NCBI GenBank assembly: GCA_002286715.1
Contig: NSJX01000044.1
Coordinates: 116,675 to 180,674 of the forward strand
DNA length: 64,000 nt
Reading direction: 5' to 3'
DNA from: Dentipellis sp. KUC8613
Lineage: Eukaryota; Basidiomycota; Agaricomycetes; Russulales; Hericiaceae
Position numbers and translations under genes: made by a program. This document shows positions 30,774-40,779 of the stretch, one piece after another. Below the pieces are notes generated by a model. The model saw only the letters and a program-made list of their open reading frames with translations. It ran no database searches and had not been told where the DNA came from. Numbering within the stretch: the first letter of the stretch is position 1; every line of letters begins with the position of its first letter.

Positions 30774-33700
30774 ATGTCTACCGAACAAGACACCAATCTG
30801 CAGAACAGCGAAGAAGTAGTGCGCCGTGCAGTGTCTTCGAGACCAGCGCTTAGCACGAACGATTGTGCGTATTCTCTTATCTGCGATCCTGATATAACTC
30901 AGCTCGTCCTTTACACGAATTCTACCAGACAGCATATCTATAACCTCGGGTAAAGTCGATGCGATGTTCAATTCGGCCGACACGATCCTTGCACTCTTGA
31001 AGGAGGCGGGCGAGTTGGCGACGAACATCCCGTATATCAAGGCCATCTCGGGAATTTGTATCCATATCTTGAAAATGAAAACCGTACGTTCTGACAACGC
31101 GCTCATCACAATCCAGTCGCTGAACGTATTGCAACAGGAAGTCGACAGGTTCCGTGATAAATGGAATATCGTCATGGCAGATGTAGAACAGATAAACAAA
31201 CTTATCGAGGACTATTACGAGCAGCTCGCCGCTACCTCACCGGAAGGCCAGATAATCCCAGAAGATATTCAGGAAGCTTTCAGGTCGCTCGAGCGGTGCG
31301 TGGTGTGAATACCGCCTGCAGTGGTCTTGTCTAAATATGCTCGCGTACAGACAATTAGAGGACACTCTCATTACCTTGGACCGGTGCCAGTCGAAGAGGA
31401 AGCGCAATCGCATCTGGTTGGTTCTGAATCGCGCCCAGCTCACCTCGGCCATCGACGATTGTGAGCGCGGGGTCCGGAACGAATTGCAGCTCCTCACCGT
31501 GAGTCTACCTGTCTTCTTGACTTACTTTTGGCGCAATGACATTGTAATTGTAGACCAAGTTGAGCCTCGGTATACGTACTGACACTGCTAGGATCTTGGA
31601 CGCAATAAGCAAAGTATGTTTCAATATATATTGATTATCTAGTTTCATGCTGACGTGGCGTCAGGTCAACATTGTTCCAGTCGAAGATACCGTGTATGTT
31701 CTCCTTTAAAGTCTTCTGTTGCATGCATCAGCTCATTCGTGGACAGGGCGGCACCCGACCTCCGCGCTCCACCGGATACCATGTTCGGACGCGAGCGAGA
31801 GATCCAGGAGGTCGTTACCACGATCCAGCAGAAGTCGCCTGCGCGCATCACCATTCTCGGCCCAGGCGGTATGGGCAAAACGTCGCTCGCGCTCTCCGTC
31901 CTCCACCACCCCGACATCGCATCGGAATTCGTCGACGCACGCTACTTCGTGCCCTGCGACGCCGCACAGTCCGCAGAAGCTCTGCTTTTGGAAATGGCCA
32001 GCGCGCTGGGGATCTACATCGACGACTCGTCTTCTCTGGAGCGGAAAGTCCTGGCTTTCCTGCGCAACTCGAAGTGCATCATATGTCTCGACAACTTCGA
32101 GACGCCCTGGGATGCGCAGACCCGAGCGGTCGAGGAGCTTCTGGCGAAGATCACCTCCATCCAAAGCATCACTGTTCTGGTGACCATGCGGGGCACCGAG
32201 CGGCCGGCCAAGACACTCTGGACCCAGCCATTCCTTGAGCCGCTGACTCCACTGTCGCTCGAGGCCGCGTTGCAGACTTTCGAGGCGATCTCGGGCAAAC
32301 GGGACGACTACGCCACGAAGCTCGTCCAGGCAGTCGAATGCGTCCCACTTGCGGTCTATCTCCTTGCATACCTTGCGCAGTCGGAAGGCACTACCGACGT
32401 CTGGGGCCGTTGGGAAGCCGAGCACACATCTATGGTCCACCGGAGGGCCATCGACCAGCTGTCGAGTGTCGATTTCTCGATCATGCTCTCGCTGCAGAGT
32501 CCGCGGATGATGGCAGACCCCAATGCACTAGTCTTACTGGGCATTCTCAGCATGCTTCCTGATGGCCTGCAGATGGCCAAACTGCAGAAATTCCAGACTG
32601 CCTTTGCCAATCTGCCCTACATGAGACATGGACTCTCCACTTTGAGGCACAATGCTCTGGTGTACTCTCCCCAATCTGGGAATGTCAGTGTCTTATCACC
32701 TATCAGGCTTTATATGCAGGCCAAACATGGGCCATCTGTGGAGAGCATTACTGGCTTAAAGACATATTATCTTCCTCTTGCTTCTCAGGGAGAGCATTTC
32801 ACTGTGCCAGATGTGCAGACAGAGCTGCTTCCAGAAATTGGAAACCTGAACTTCTTGCTGGGATTCTTCTTCAAAGATGCTGCTGCACCTCATGATTCTC
32901 TTTTCAAACCAACTCTGCAGTTCTGCAAGTTCTGCCAGTACATCAATCTGTATGAAGACAGACTGCTCATTCTTGTCTCTGCATCTGCACAAGCTTCTGA
33001 CTTTGGAATCAAAGGAGACTGTCTCTTTTTGCAGGCCAAATGCTGCCAGTTCACATCTCAGGCTGCTGATGCTGAGAAATACTACAAAGAGGCTTTGGCT
33101 ATGCATGAACAAGCACAGGATCTGGCTGAGCAGGCTCATGATCTGGAATATATTGGCAGGCTTTACATTCAGCTGTCCAAAAAGGATGAAGCTGCTGAGA
33201 GCTTGAAGAAAGCTCTTGAACTGCATACTCAAGTTGGCAATAAAATGGGCCAAGGATATGATCTGCAGAATCTAGGCAGGATCTCACTGGGAATTGCCAA
33301 ATTTAATGAAGCAAGAGATTATCTGAATAGAGCTCAGGCATTACATCTTGAAACCAATACTGTGTTGGGACAGGCTTATAACATTGGTTATTTGGGGGCT
33401 ATCCACATGCAGCTAGCAGAATATGAACCAGCTAAAGAAAAGATGAAACAAGCCTTAGAACTGCATCTACAGGTTAGAGATATTCTGGGTCAGGCCAATA
33501 TTGTTCAGGATCTTGGCAGAATCAATATTCATCTAGAGAAATTAGAAGAGGCTGAAGCCAACTTTCATAAGGCCTTATCTCTGCACAAAGAAGCATGTGA
33601 TTTTCTTGGACAGGCCAATGATCTCAATTTTCTTGGTGAAGTTTGCTACAAGCAGAATAAGCTTGTTCTTGGAAAACAATATCTAGAGAAGGCCTTGATT

Positions 33701-34693
33701 TTGCATCAGCAAGAAAGTAACATTCAAGGCCAGGCCAATGATTACCAAGAACTTGCACATATTTTGATGCAGCAGGCAGATGCAGGTACAGCCACAGATT
33801 TATTGCACAAGGCTCTAGATTTGCATAAACAAGTTGAAGATCAGCATGGACAAGCTGAAGACTTGCTGTCATTGGGTCGTATTGACAGGTTCAACAAGAA
33901 CACTCCTGATGCCATTATCAAATTTACTGAGGCCAAAAAGATATACACATATTGCCAAGACAAAAATGGTCTAGCTGGTGCACTTCACCTCTTGGGAGAA
34001 TCATACATCACACTAGAGAAGTTTGATGATGCTTTGAATAATCTCAATGAAGCTCTGAAACTGCATGAAGAGACTGGAGCTCAGCTAGGTGGTGGAACTG
34101 ATCTGCAACAAATTGGCTACCTGTACATGATAATGTCTGAATTTCAATTGGCCAAGGAGTATCTGAACAAAGCCATAACTGCACATAAATCTATCAACCA
34201 TGTTGTTGGTCAAGCCTATGATTATCACTACTTGGGCCAGGTGCATCTCACTACATCAGATTTTGAAGGGGCCATGACTCAATTTGAAAAGGCTGTAGAG
34301 TTATATGAGCAGGGTGATGATATCCTTGGCCTTTCCAATTCCTTGACAATGTTGGGCCAAATCCACATGAAACACCTGCACTTGGAGGAGGCAGAGAGAT
34401 ATCTCAGTCAGGCACTGTCACTGCACACCAAAGCTGGTGTCAAATATAATCAAGCCCTTGAGTCACAGTATCTGGGCATGATTCATACAGAAGTATCTCA
34501 GTTTGAGAAAGCTGAGGAAGAGTTCAAAGATGCTCTGAGGATATATACTGAATTGGGATTGCAGCAAGATATGATCAATACATACAAGTTGTGGGGACAG
34601 CTTTATAAAAAGATGTCAAGGATGCATGATGCAGAGGCTATGTGGATGCAAGCCATACTTCTACAGAATCAGATGAACTCTGTGACTCAGTAA
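30774..34693 (+). CDS. NLR-like protein 1: HeLo/MLKL-like helical bundle, STAND NTPase, TPR array
   Basis: Seven exons close in phase: 30774-30864, 30929-31083, 31138-31295, 31351-31498, 31554-31613, 31665-31693 and 31747-34693, giving 1195 residues. Residues about 50-205 form a helical domain (IPYIKAISGICIHILKMK) like the four-helix HeLo/MLKL N-terminal domains, which execute membrane-damaging cell death in fungi and animals. The NTPase follows, with Walker A GPGGMGKTS at 252-260 and Walker B CIICLDNFE at 324-332, the signature of fungal STAND proteins. From about residue 600 there are around 13 TPR units of 40 residues with a recurring GQA step, as in kinesin-light-chain-type repeats. This is the effector-switch-sensor layout of NLR immune and incompatibility receptors. 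Exon sizes and phases match the second copy at 58691. The TPR part is nearly free of CpG. Confidence 0.85.
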
Positions 34694-34860
34694 TACTTTC
34701 TTACTTAGAACTTACACCCTCCCTTTGTACCAGTAGAATCAGTCTGTAAAATATCCTGATTAGGATTACTTTTATTCTGACTGACATACAGATGAAAATA
34801 TATTTCAAGTAAGTATAATGAATTGTTCAGTCAAGGAATCACATTGAACTACACCACCAA
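32506..34860 (+). other. CpG-depleted tract over the TPR part of NLR-like gene 1
   Basis: Reading every line, I find one CpG (33878) between the CCGCGG at 32501-32506 and the CAACG at 34860. The part of the same exon upstream (31747-32505) has CpG at normal to high density. TG and CA dinucleotides are abundant in the tract. The boundary is abrupt and lies inside exon 7. Confidence 0.9.
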
Positions 34861-34938
34861 CGATTGGTGGCACAAACAAAAAGGTAAAGCACCTGAGATT
34901 AGCAACACCTAACCACTTGAAGTTCCAGAACCCATCTC

Positions 34939-35652
34939 TCAGGGCCTCCCACCAGCCAATGAAGAGGGTCCATGCACAGACTGGTTGTGATACTCCGAAT
35001 TTGTCACACCCATGTTTCCTACATAGCCCGGGGGTACCTGACCAAGAGGCTGCAGCCCGACATCAATCAATACCACCAACCAAACTGAGACATAACATAA
35101 CATAACCTACTGGATCATAATTGCCAGTAGCCGGCTGTTGCTGCTGCATAGGCGCGACACCCATCTCGCGCTGTGGCGTGAGAGCATACACTTGTCGTTG
35201 GACAGTCCGACGGCGGTAGAAGTAGAAGCCCCCGGCTAAGATCGCAGCAATGAGGGCAACTGCAACGTGGAGAGCATCATGCTCAGCATTTCGAGGTAAG
35301 AAACCTAGCGGAGGGGGACGTACTGACGCCAATCGCGATGCCGAAGCGCGCGCCAGAGCTCAGATTGCTACAATCGTCGCTAGGCCTGAGTGCATAGCTG
35401 CGGCGGAAGAGGAACCATTATTCGAAGCAGGAAGTGCAAGCAGGAAGTGACGCACTCGTCGTATTTGTAACACTCCGCGCGGGCGCCAGGAAAGAGTCCG
35501 AGCGCAGCTGCGAGGAAGAGGAAGGAGAACTTGAGTCGTAGGCCCGGCGCTGCCGCGAGCGACGGGACCGCCAGCGCAAGTCAGCTTTGAGGCAATTTGC
35601 AGGATGATCCCGAATGCGTACCGTGAGTCACAGACTGGAAAATACGAGCCAT
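34939..35652 (-). CDS. Small signal-peptide, single-TM protein, paralogue A
   Basis: Five exons close in phase: 35622-35652, 35456-35549, 35324-35385, 35111-35259 and 34939-35049, giving 148 residues. A signal sequence (FSFLFLAAALGLFPGARA) is followed by a short extracellular part with two Cys (ECYKYDE...DDCSNL). Next come the motif ARFGIAIGV, a transmembrane helix (IALIAAILAGGFYFY), a basic stop-transfer YRRR, and a Gln/Pro/Gly/Tyr-rich cytoplasmic tail. The layout and exon phases match the genes at 36378-37093 and 53525-54267. The first exon (31 bases) is the least certain. The function is unknown; a cell-surface adaptor or cargo-sorting role is possible. Its stop is 245 bases from the stop of NLR-like gene 1, in convergent orientation. 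Confidence 0.7.
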
Positions 35653-36377
35653 GCGTGGATACCAGTTTAAATAAGCGACTGGAACGGCGAGGTCAACAGT
35701 CGAGTAGGTCCACTGCGGAAAAGACGTAGGAGGGAAAGAGAAAGAGAGACAGTCGAAGTCCTGCGGCGCGAGCGTGCGAGTAGAATAAATAACCATCAAG
35801 CTGCTGCCACTTCGCGTAGCTATAGGCATCGAGTGACGTAGCCTTCGCCTCGAGCTCTGCAACGCCATACAGACGTGCACAAACGCAGCAGCCTATATCC
35901 CGACCGCACACCGTAGCGAGATGGGCGGTGACGCGCCATATTCGGCGTGTTCGAACTCGCGACGATGGGTACGCGCAATAACACCGCCTTGATGTGTCCA
36001 CAGAAGTCCAGTGTGGAAGGCGCTGGAGATTTGTCGAGCTAGCATATACGTGCATGCGTTGAACGTGGTCGAACGGCGGCTTCGAGCACGTGGTTGCGCT
36101 AACGAGGATTGGAAGCTTATGGCTCCCTCGAACAACGCGACGTGCGCACGAGTACGTACTTCGAGTACGATCGTCGGCGGTTTGCGGCTAGCGGATGCCT
36201 AGTGCCACAGAATCTCACTGATATATGACCTATGCATCGGCATTTTCTATCCTGCAAGAAGAATCAGCCTACCCATCCCCACACCCAAATCTGCACACGA
36301 ACAATAAAGTACATCACCCGACATCCAAGATCCCAAATCGAGTTGCGAGTACAACGTCATCACCTCCAACCCCTCTC
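35653..36377. other. Intergenic between paralogues A and B
   Basis: No supported gene; it contains the promoter of paralogue A and the 3' flank of paralogue B. Confidence 0.45.
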
Positions 36378-37093
36378 TCACATTCGTTCCTTCACCGTTG
36401 GGGGCAGGGTCAGCGGCGACACACCTTCACCAGCGCCTGCGCCTGCGCCCGCGTTTGCAACCTCAGTTTGTGGCGGCGGACCAGAAACCTACACCAACCA
36501 TCAGCTTCACTCAGAACCACCAACCCAACCCACACCCCCAACACGTACCAGATCATACCGCCCGTCCACCCGCTCCTGCACAGGCACAGGCGCAGGGACC
36601 AGCCCCGCCTCCGAGTCCGTGCGCTGGTGCTCGTGCGGCGCGACGCTGCTGTAGAAGTGCTGCGCGGCGGCGCGGCGGCGGCGGTACATGAAGTAGGCTA
36701 TGAGGGACGCGAAGAGCGCGATCGCTGTATCGCGCGGGGTTGTGTTAGTGGGGGGTGGGATGGGATGGGATGGGAGAGGGGAAGAAAGGAAGAGGAGGGA
36801 GGGAGAGGGCGTACCGATGCCGACGGCGATTGCGACGCGGGATGCGATGCTGAGGTCGTGCGGGCCGACGTGGTTGTCGTCGTCGTCGTGGCAGTACTTC
36901 TTCCCTGAGCTGGACGGGGTTACGGTGAGTTGATTCGCGTCGACGCAGGAGTGGAAAATTGAGCAACTGACTAGTCCTCCCAGCAGTCGTGGTCATCGTC
37001 ATCGTCGTCGTCGTCGTCAGCGTGTACCAAGGGCAGGAGTACGAGTGTGAGGATGAGCCAGGCGAGCGCTAGATCCGAGATAGCAGTCAGCAT
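36378..37093 (-). CDS. Small signal-peptide, single-TM protein, paralogue B
   Basis: Four exons close in phase: 36972-37093, 36815-36909, 36549-36724 and 36378-36488, giving 167 residues. The signal peptide (LALAWLILTLVLLPLVHA) is followed directly by nine Asp, then HDCWEDYSGKKYC, an acidic patch and SRVAIAVGI. The transmembrane helix (IALFASLIAYFMY) ends in four Arg, and a Pro/Glu/Gly-rich cytoplasmic tail follows. The CW-x-D-x-SG-x3-C core and the RxxIAxG motif before the helix are shared with the other two paralogues, and the last exon has the same length (111 bases) as in paralogue A. The poly-Asp run is encoded by GAC/GAT repeats and is unique to this copy. Confidence 0.75.
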
Positions 37094-38161
37094 TGTACCA
37101 CACTGTATTGCAAGACTGCATATCACTGTACATACCGGACGCCCGAGCCTGGATTCGTCCGAATCGACTGAGAACCATACGTCGTTATCCAAATGAGAAG
37201 TTGGTGGGTGATATGATAGGGAAACCGAATAACAAAAAACCTCAGGCGACCTAGAAGAAATAATCATCCCGCCCCGGACCCGCAAGCCAATAAGTACCCA
37301 CCGAAGCACTCGCTAGCACACCCCACGAGGCACTACAACATGTACACCGACCAGGACGCACCCGTCCGCATTGAGCGCCGTACACATATAGCCCAGCGAC
37401 GTAAGAAGCACGACCGGCATGCAGCAGTGCGAGTCTGCGCACAAGCACAATGGACGCGTGCACTGTACACTATCATAGCACCGCCCCGACTGGGTGCAGT
37501 CGTCCAATGGCGCGCGGGATTGAGGACTACCAGGACTTCAACGCTGGAGGCGGTAGCGCCCGTGCGGAGCAGCTCTACTCGCGGCGCAGGCGAAACAGCT
37601 TCGCGAGCAGATGCGATGGGCTCAACTTGCGGGGCGTATACGTACGTACGTGAAGCCTCGGTTGCTGTATATGAACGATGATGGTGCCCGAAGGCAATGC
37701 GGCGTCTAGTGAAGGCTTCTTTACAGATTGCTATCGACCTCGCAGCAAGTTGCTGAATGGACCAATCGAAGCCAAGTCTTTGGCGTGCACGATCGTCAGC
37801 ATAGCGCCCTCATGAATATCAGTTCACTCACGAATTGCCTGCTCGACGGTGCTCTGAGTTGGCTCTGAGTTGGGGTGGCAGAAAAATAATCAGGCAGAGA
37901 CACAAGAAAGAAGCAAAGAAGCGTTTCCGCCCGCGGCCGTCATGTTACTATAGCCACTAGGATTGTCCTCAAATAATTCGAATATGTTCGCCTCGAAGGA
38001 AGCATACCGCCACCGCTCCGGGTACATGCAAAAAAGGAACTTTGCTTGACTAGGGACTACATACACTGCGACCCCGGCCCGAGGAAAAGAAAGGCAGCTG
38101 CGCTCCACTCTAAGTGGAAAACGGAACAACGACTCCACGCGTCAAACGCTATGCGAGACGT
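37094..38161. other. Intergenic
   Basis: A 48-codon plus-strand frame at about 37508-37653 (ending in LYSRRRRNSF and a Cys) looks slightly protein-like, but no exon chain can be built around it. Nothing else is supported. Confidence 0.35.
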
Positions 38162-38927
38162 CTACGCCGTCCAGACTCCCCGGATCAGCTCCGTCAGACC
38201 TACGCAGGATCGTACAATGAGTGACTAATTTGTGATAAGCAGGTGGCAGGATCTACGTACCGACGTCGTTGGTGTTGAACTGGTAGATACCAGCAAGGAC
38301 ACCGACGGTGGTCGCGCGCAGGGTCCACTTCGCGATCTTCCCGATGACGGGGAACTTGCGCTCATGGAGGTAGTCGACGACGCACGAGTCGAACTATCGA
38401 AAGCGCACCAAACAGAACAAAGTCAGACACAAACCAATCGCACGACGTCGGAAAGCAGCGTAGCGGCGTACCCCGATGTGACTATGCATGACCAGGCTCA
38501 CGGCGAGCAGGCCGTCGAGCAGCGGTGCGGAGGTGCCGCTGGTGACGAAGGCGGCGGCGGTGAGCGGGACGAGGCCGGCGGAGAGCAGACGCTCGAAGGT
38601 CCAGTGGTAGGAGCCGTGGCTTTTGGACGGGGGCGGGAACGTCGTCGGGTCGTTCACGGTGCCCCTGTAGATCGCTGCGCCGCACGACCGACAATCACAC
38701 TTCACTCAGCACGCCAATACGCAGCAGGAGAGAATGCGGAACACTCACGGCCTCCAGGGACATAAGCGAACTTCGAATTCGACCGTGCTGTGTTCATGTC
38801 AGGAATGAGATGCCAGGATTAAGTACTGCTGGGCTGCGCACGCACCGAATTGAAGCACTGAACGGCGTGCGACGTTGGGGGTGATGTTGCGGGCGACGGC
38901 GGAGCGCAGGACGGAGGAGGAGGCCAT
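38162..38927 (-). CDS. SDHD: Succinate dehydrogenase membrane anchor subunit (CybS), mitochondrial
   Basis: This is a complex II subunit that anchors the SDHA/SDHB catalytic part in the inner mitochondrial membrane and helps bind haem b and ubiquinone. Five exons close in phase: 38846-38927, 38749-38787, 38472-38674, 38261-38393 and 38162-38199, giving 164 residues. The N-terminus is an Arg/Ser/Ala-rich presequence (SSSVLRSAVARN). The core has HGSYHWTFERLLSAGLVPL, LLDGLLAVSLVMHSHIG (with the haem-ligand-type His in the HSHIG segment), then FDSCVVDYLHERKFP, with Asp-Tyr at the quinone site. It ends in FNTNDVGLTELIRGVWTA, typical of the family. Three transmembrane helices are apparent. The length fits fungal SDHD. 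Confidence 0.93.
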
Positions 38928-39209
38928 GGTGGAGGGAGGAGGAAGACAGAGGAGGCCGAGCGAGGACGCGGGTCGGGAACGGGAGGGCACCAGCCAATCA
39001 CGTGCGGCCCGTTACACCCGCCTTTCTCCGCGTGATATTCCCCCCGCTTGCGCCTTGCCGCGAAGGTATCAGTACAAATGGTGTTTATAATGGTTCTACG
39101 CTACATGGAGATCTACGTGGCCAGGTATGTCGTAGGATAGTACATTTCATCGCGTCCGGAGACACGACTCGTCTACTTGTAATTAGGTGAGTGTCATCAA
39201 GTTGCCGGT

Positions 39210-40378
39210 TTACGCTCTGACGAGCTTCCACCCATGCACGGTCGCGCGGACCTCCTCCTCTCCAGGGTCATCGGGGAACATCGGCTATGCATTGGATATG
39301 ATTCATGAGAAAGCGGTTCACACCATATCGCGCAAAGGCAGCTCACCGGATACCTCTCGACAACCTCTTCCTCGCAATGCCACCCCCGTTCGCGCGCTTT
39401 GCGGAAGAAGTCGAGATCGCGCTCGGCAAGACGCGGTCGATGGTGCGAGTAGAACACGAGCAAGCACGGGCCCGGTCGTAGATCTGCAGTACTCAGCGCT
39501 TGTTCGCATGTGTTCAGGAGTGCATCGTGCTACGAATTCGCGGTTTGTCAGTCAACGCTGGATATACAATGAGGTCGAAAGAACTGACTTGCGAGTGGTT
39601 GAATATGAGATCCGACATGATGATCAGGTCGAAGCGTGCGTTGGGATGAGCGGGGGTCTTGATCACGTCCAAGAGCGGAGCAACGGGTTTACCCCAGATG
39701 TATCCCTAGACGTCCGCAACCATCAGATCACCGTAACACAGGGTGTACACACGGAAATCAGACCTTCACGGCCACATGCTGCGCCTGCTCCGGGTCCACA
39801 TTGGCCTTGACGTTGAACGCGAGATTGTCCACGAGTGCCGCATCGGGATAATCTGTGAGCACGACCTGCGGGTTTCCGTCGGTAGATGTCGGCATGATGG
39901 ATAGGACAGCAACTCACCTTGCGTGCGCCGTTCTTCGCCGCTACGATCCCCGGGAGGCCGCCACCGGCACCGAGCTCAAGGACGGTGCGGTCGCTGTAGA
40001 GCTCCAGGTGCAGATCAAGGTAAGATGCGAACGAGCGCGACGCGTTCCATCTGATATCAATTGCATGAGACAAGTAGCATCACCTCCAATCCATGATAGC
40101 ACGCACAGGTAGTGTCCCCACAACGGATGGTTCCCCACCAATCTGACCTTCACCTCGTCCCACTGGGACTCGCGATCAAGCCACTGGTATACCCGTTTGT
40201 ACGTGGAGAATGTGGGTTCTGGGGAGGGCGGGCGAGGGGGCTCCTAGCTTGATGAGAATTAGTTTATCGGTCGTTCGGGTGCGATCGCAGGCGGGATCCA
40301 AGAGGAGGAGAGGCCGGAGCCACTTACAGTAAAGACTGCGCCCAGACCAAGTCCGTCCTCGTCTTCTGAATCAGACAT
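39210..40378 (-). CDS. EFM7: Protein N-terminal and lysine methyltransferase EFM7 (Nnt1-like)
   Basis: Seven exons close in phase: 40328-40378, 40107-40243, 39918-40050, 39764-39865, 39589-39705, 39347-39529 and 39210-39284, giving 265 residues, close to the yeast protein. The acidic start MSDSEDEDGLG is followed by the EPPRPPSPEPTFSTY segment seen in fungal EFM7. The SAM-binding motif I is VLELGAGGGLPG (encoded about 39950-39985). Motif II VVLTDYPD follows the next intron, and LIIMSDLIFNHSQ carries the post-motif II Asp. This seven-beta-strand methyltransferase modifies the N-terminal Gly and the adjacent Lys of elongation factor eEF1A in yeast; the same substrate is expected here. The protein is cytosolic. 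It is divergent from the Crinkler-like gene at 40780. Confidence 0.9.
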
Positions 40379-40631
40379 ACTATCGCGAATAAGGTCAGGT
40401 CAGTGAGAGGTCCTTTGCGATAAAATACCGTCCAAGGGAGACGTACGTTTTGAGGAGAAAGGTGCCGAGCTTGAAAACTAATTTCAGGATGATAGAACCA
40501 TCTATAACCCGCCAATATGACCCTACTTCAGGGTTAAGAGTCGCTGACGACATTCAGCTAACGTCACGGTAGCACTAGCAGCTCTGCACGCCTGCAACAC
40601 GATCCTTCCCTCGAGTCCTCAATGTGCCCAG

Positions 40632-40639
40632 TATATAAA
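40632..40639 (+). promoter_or_regulatory. Probable TATA box of Crinkler-like gene 1
   Basis: TATATAAA lies about 145 bases upstream of the ATG at 40780, in the 401-base spacer shared with the divergent EFM7 gene. Confidence 0.5.
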
Positions 40640-40779
40640 GCTCAAGAGTTTACCTCTCCTGACCCTCACCATTTATTTTCACTGTGTTTTAGTCCAAAGA
40701 CACTCATTTCTGGCGTTTTCAAGTTGGCCGCTATCTCCTCTTCTCCACTGGCAGTTTCGAACTTCAATCCCATGCATAA

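Noticed and set aside
31084..31137. Treating this segment of NLR-like gene 1 as coding
   Set aside because: It is open in frame, but it has canonical GTACGT and CAACAG ends and the paralogue has an intron at the same position and phase.
31733..32440. 235-codon minus-strand frame
   Set aside because: Antisense shadow of the STAND domain of NLR-like gene 1.
32506..34693. RIP (repeat-induced point mutation) as the cause of CpG loss
   Set aside because: Classical RIP favours CpA changes and creates stop codons. Here the loss is CpG-specific and the frame is fully open, so CpG methylation decay is the better explanation.
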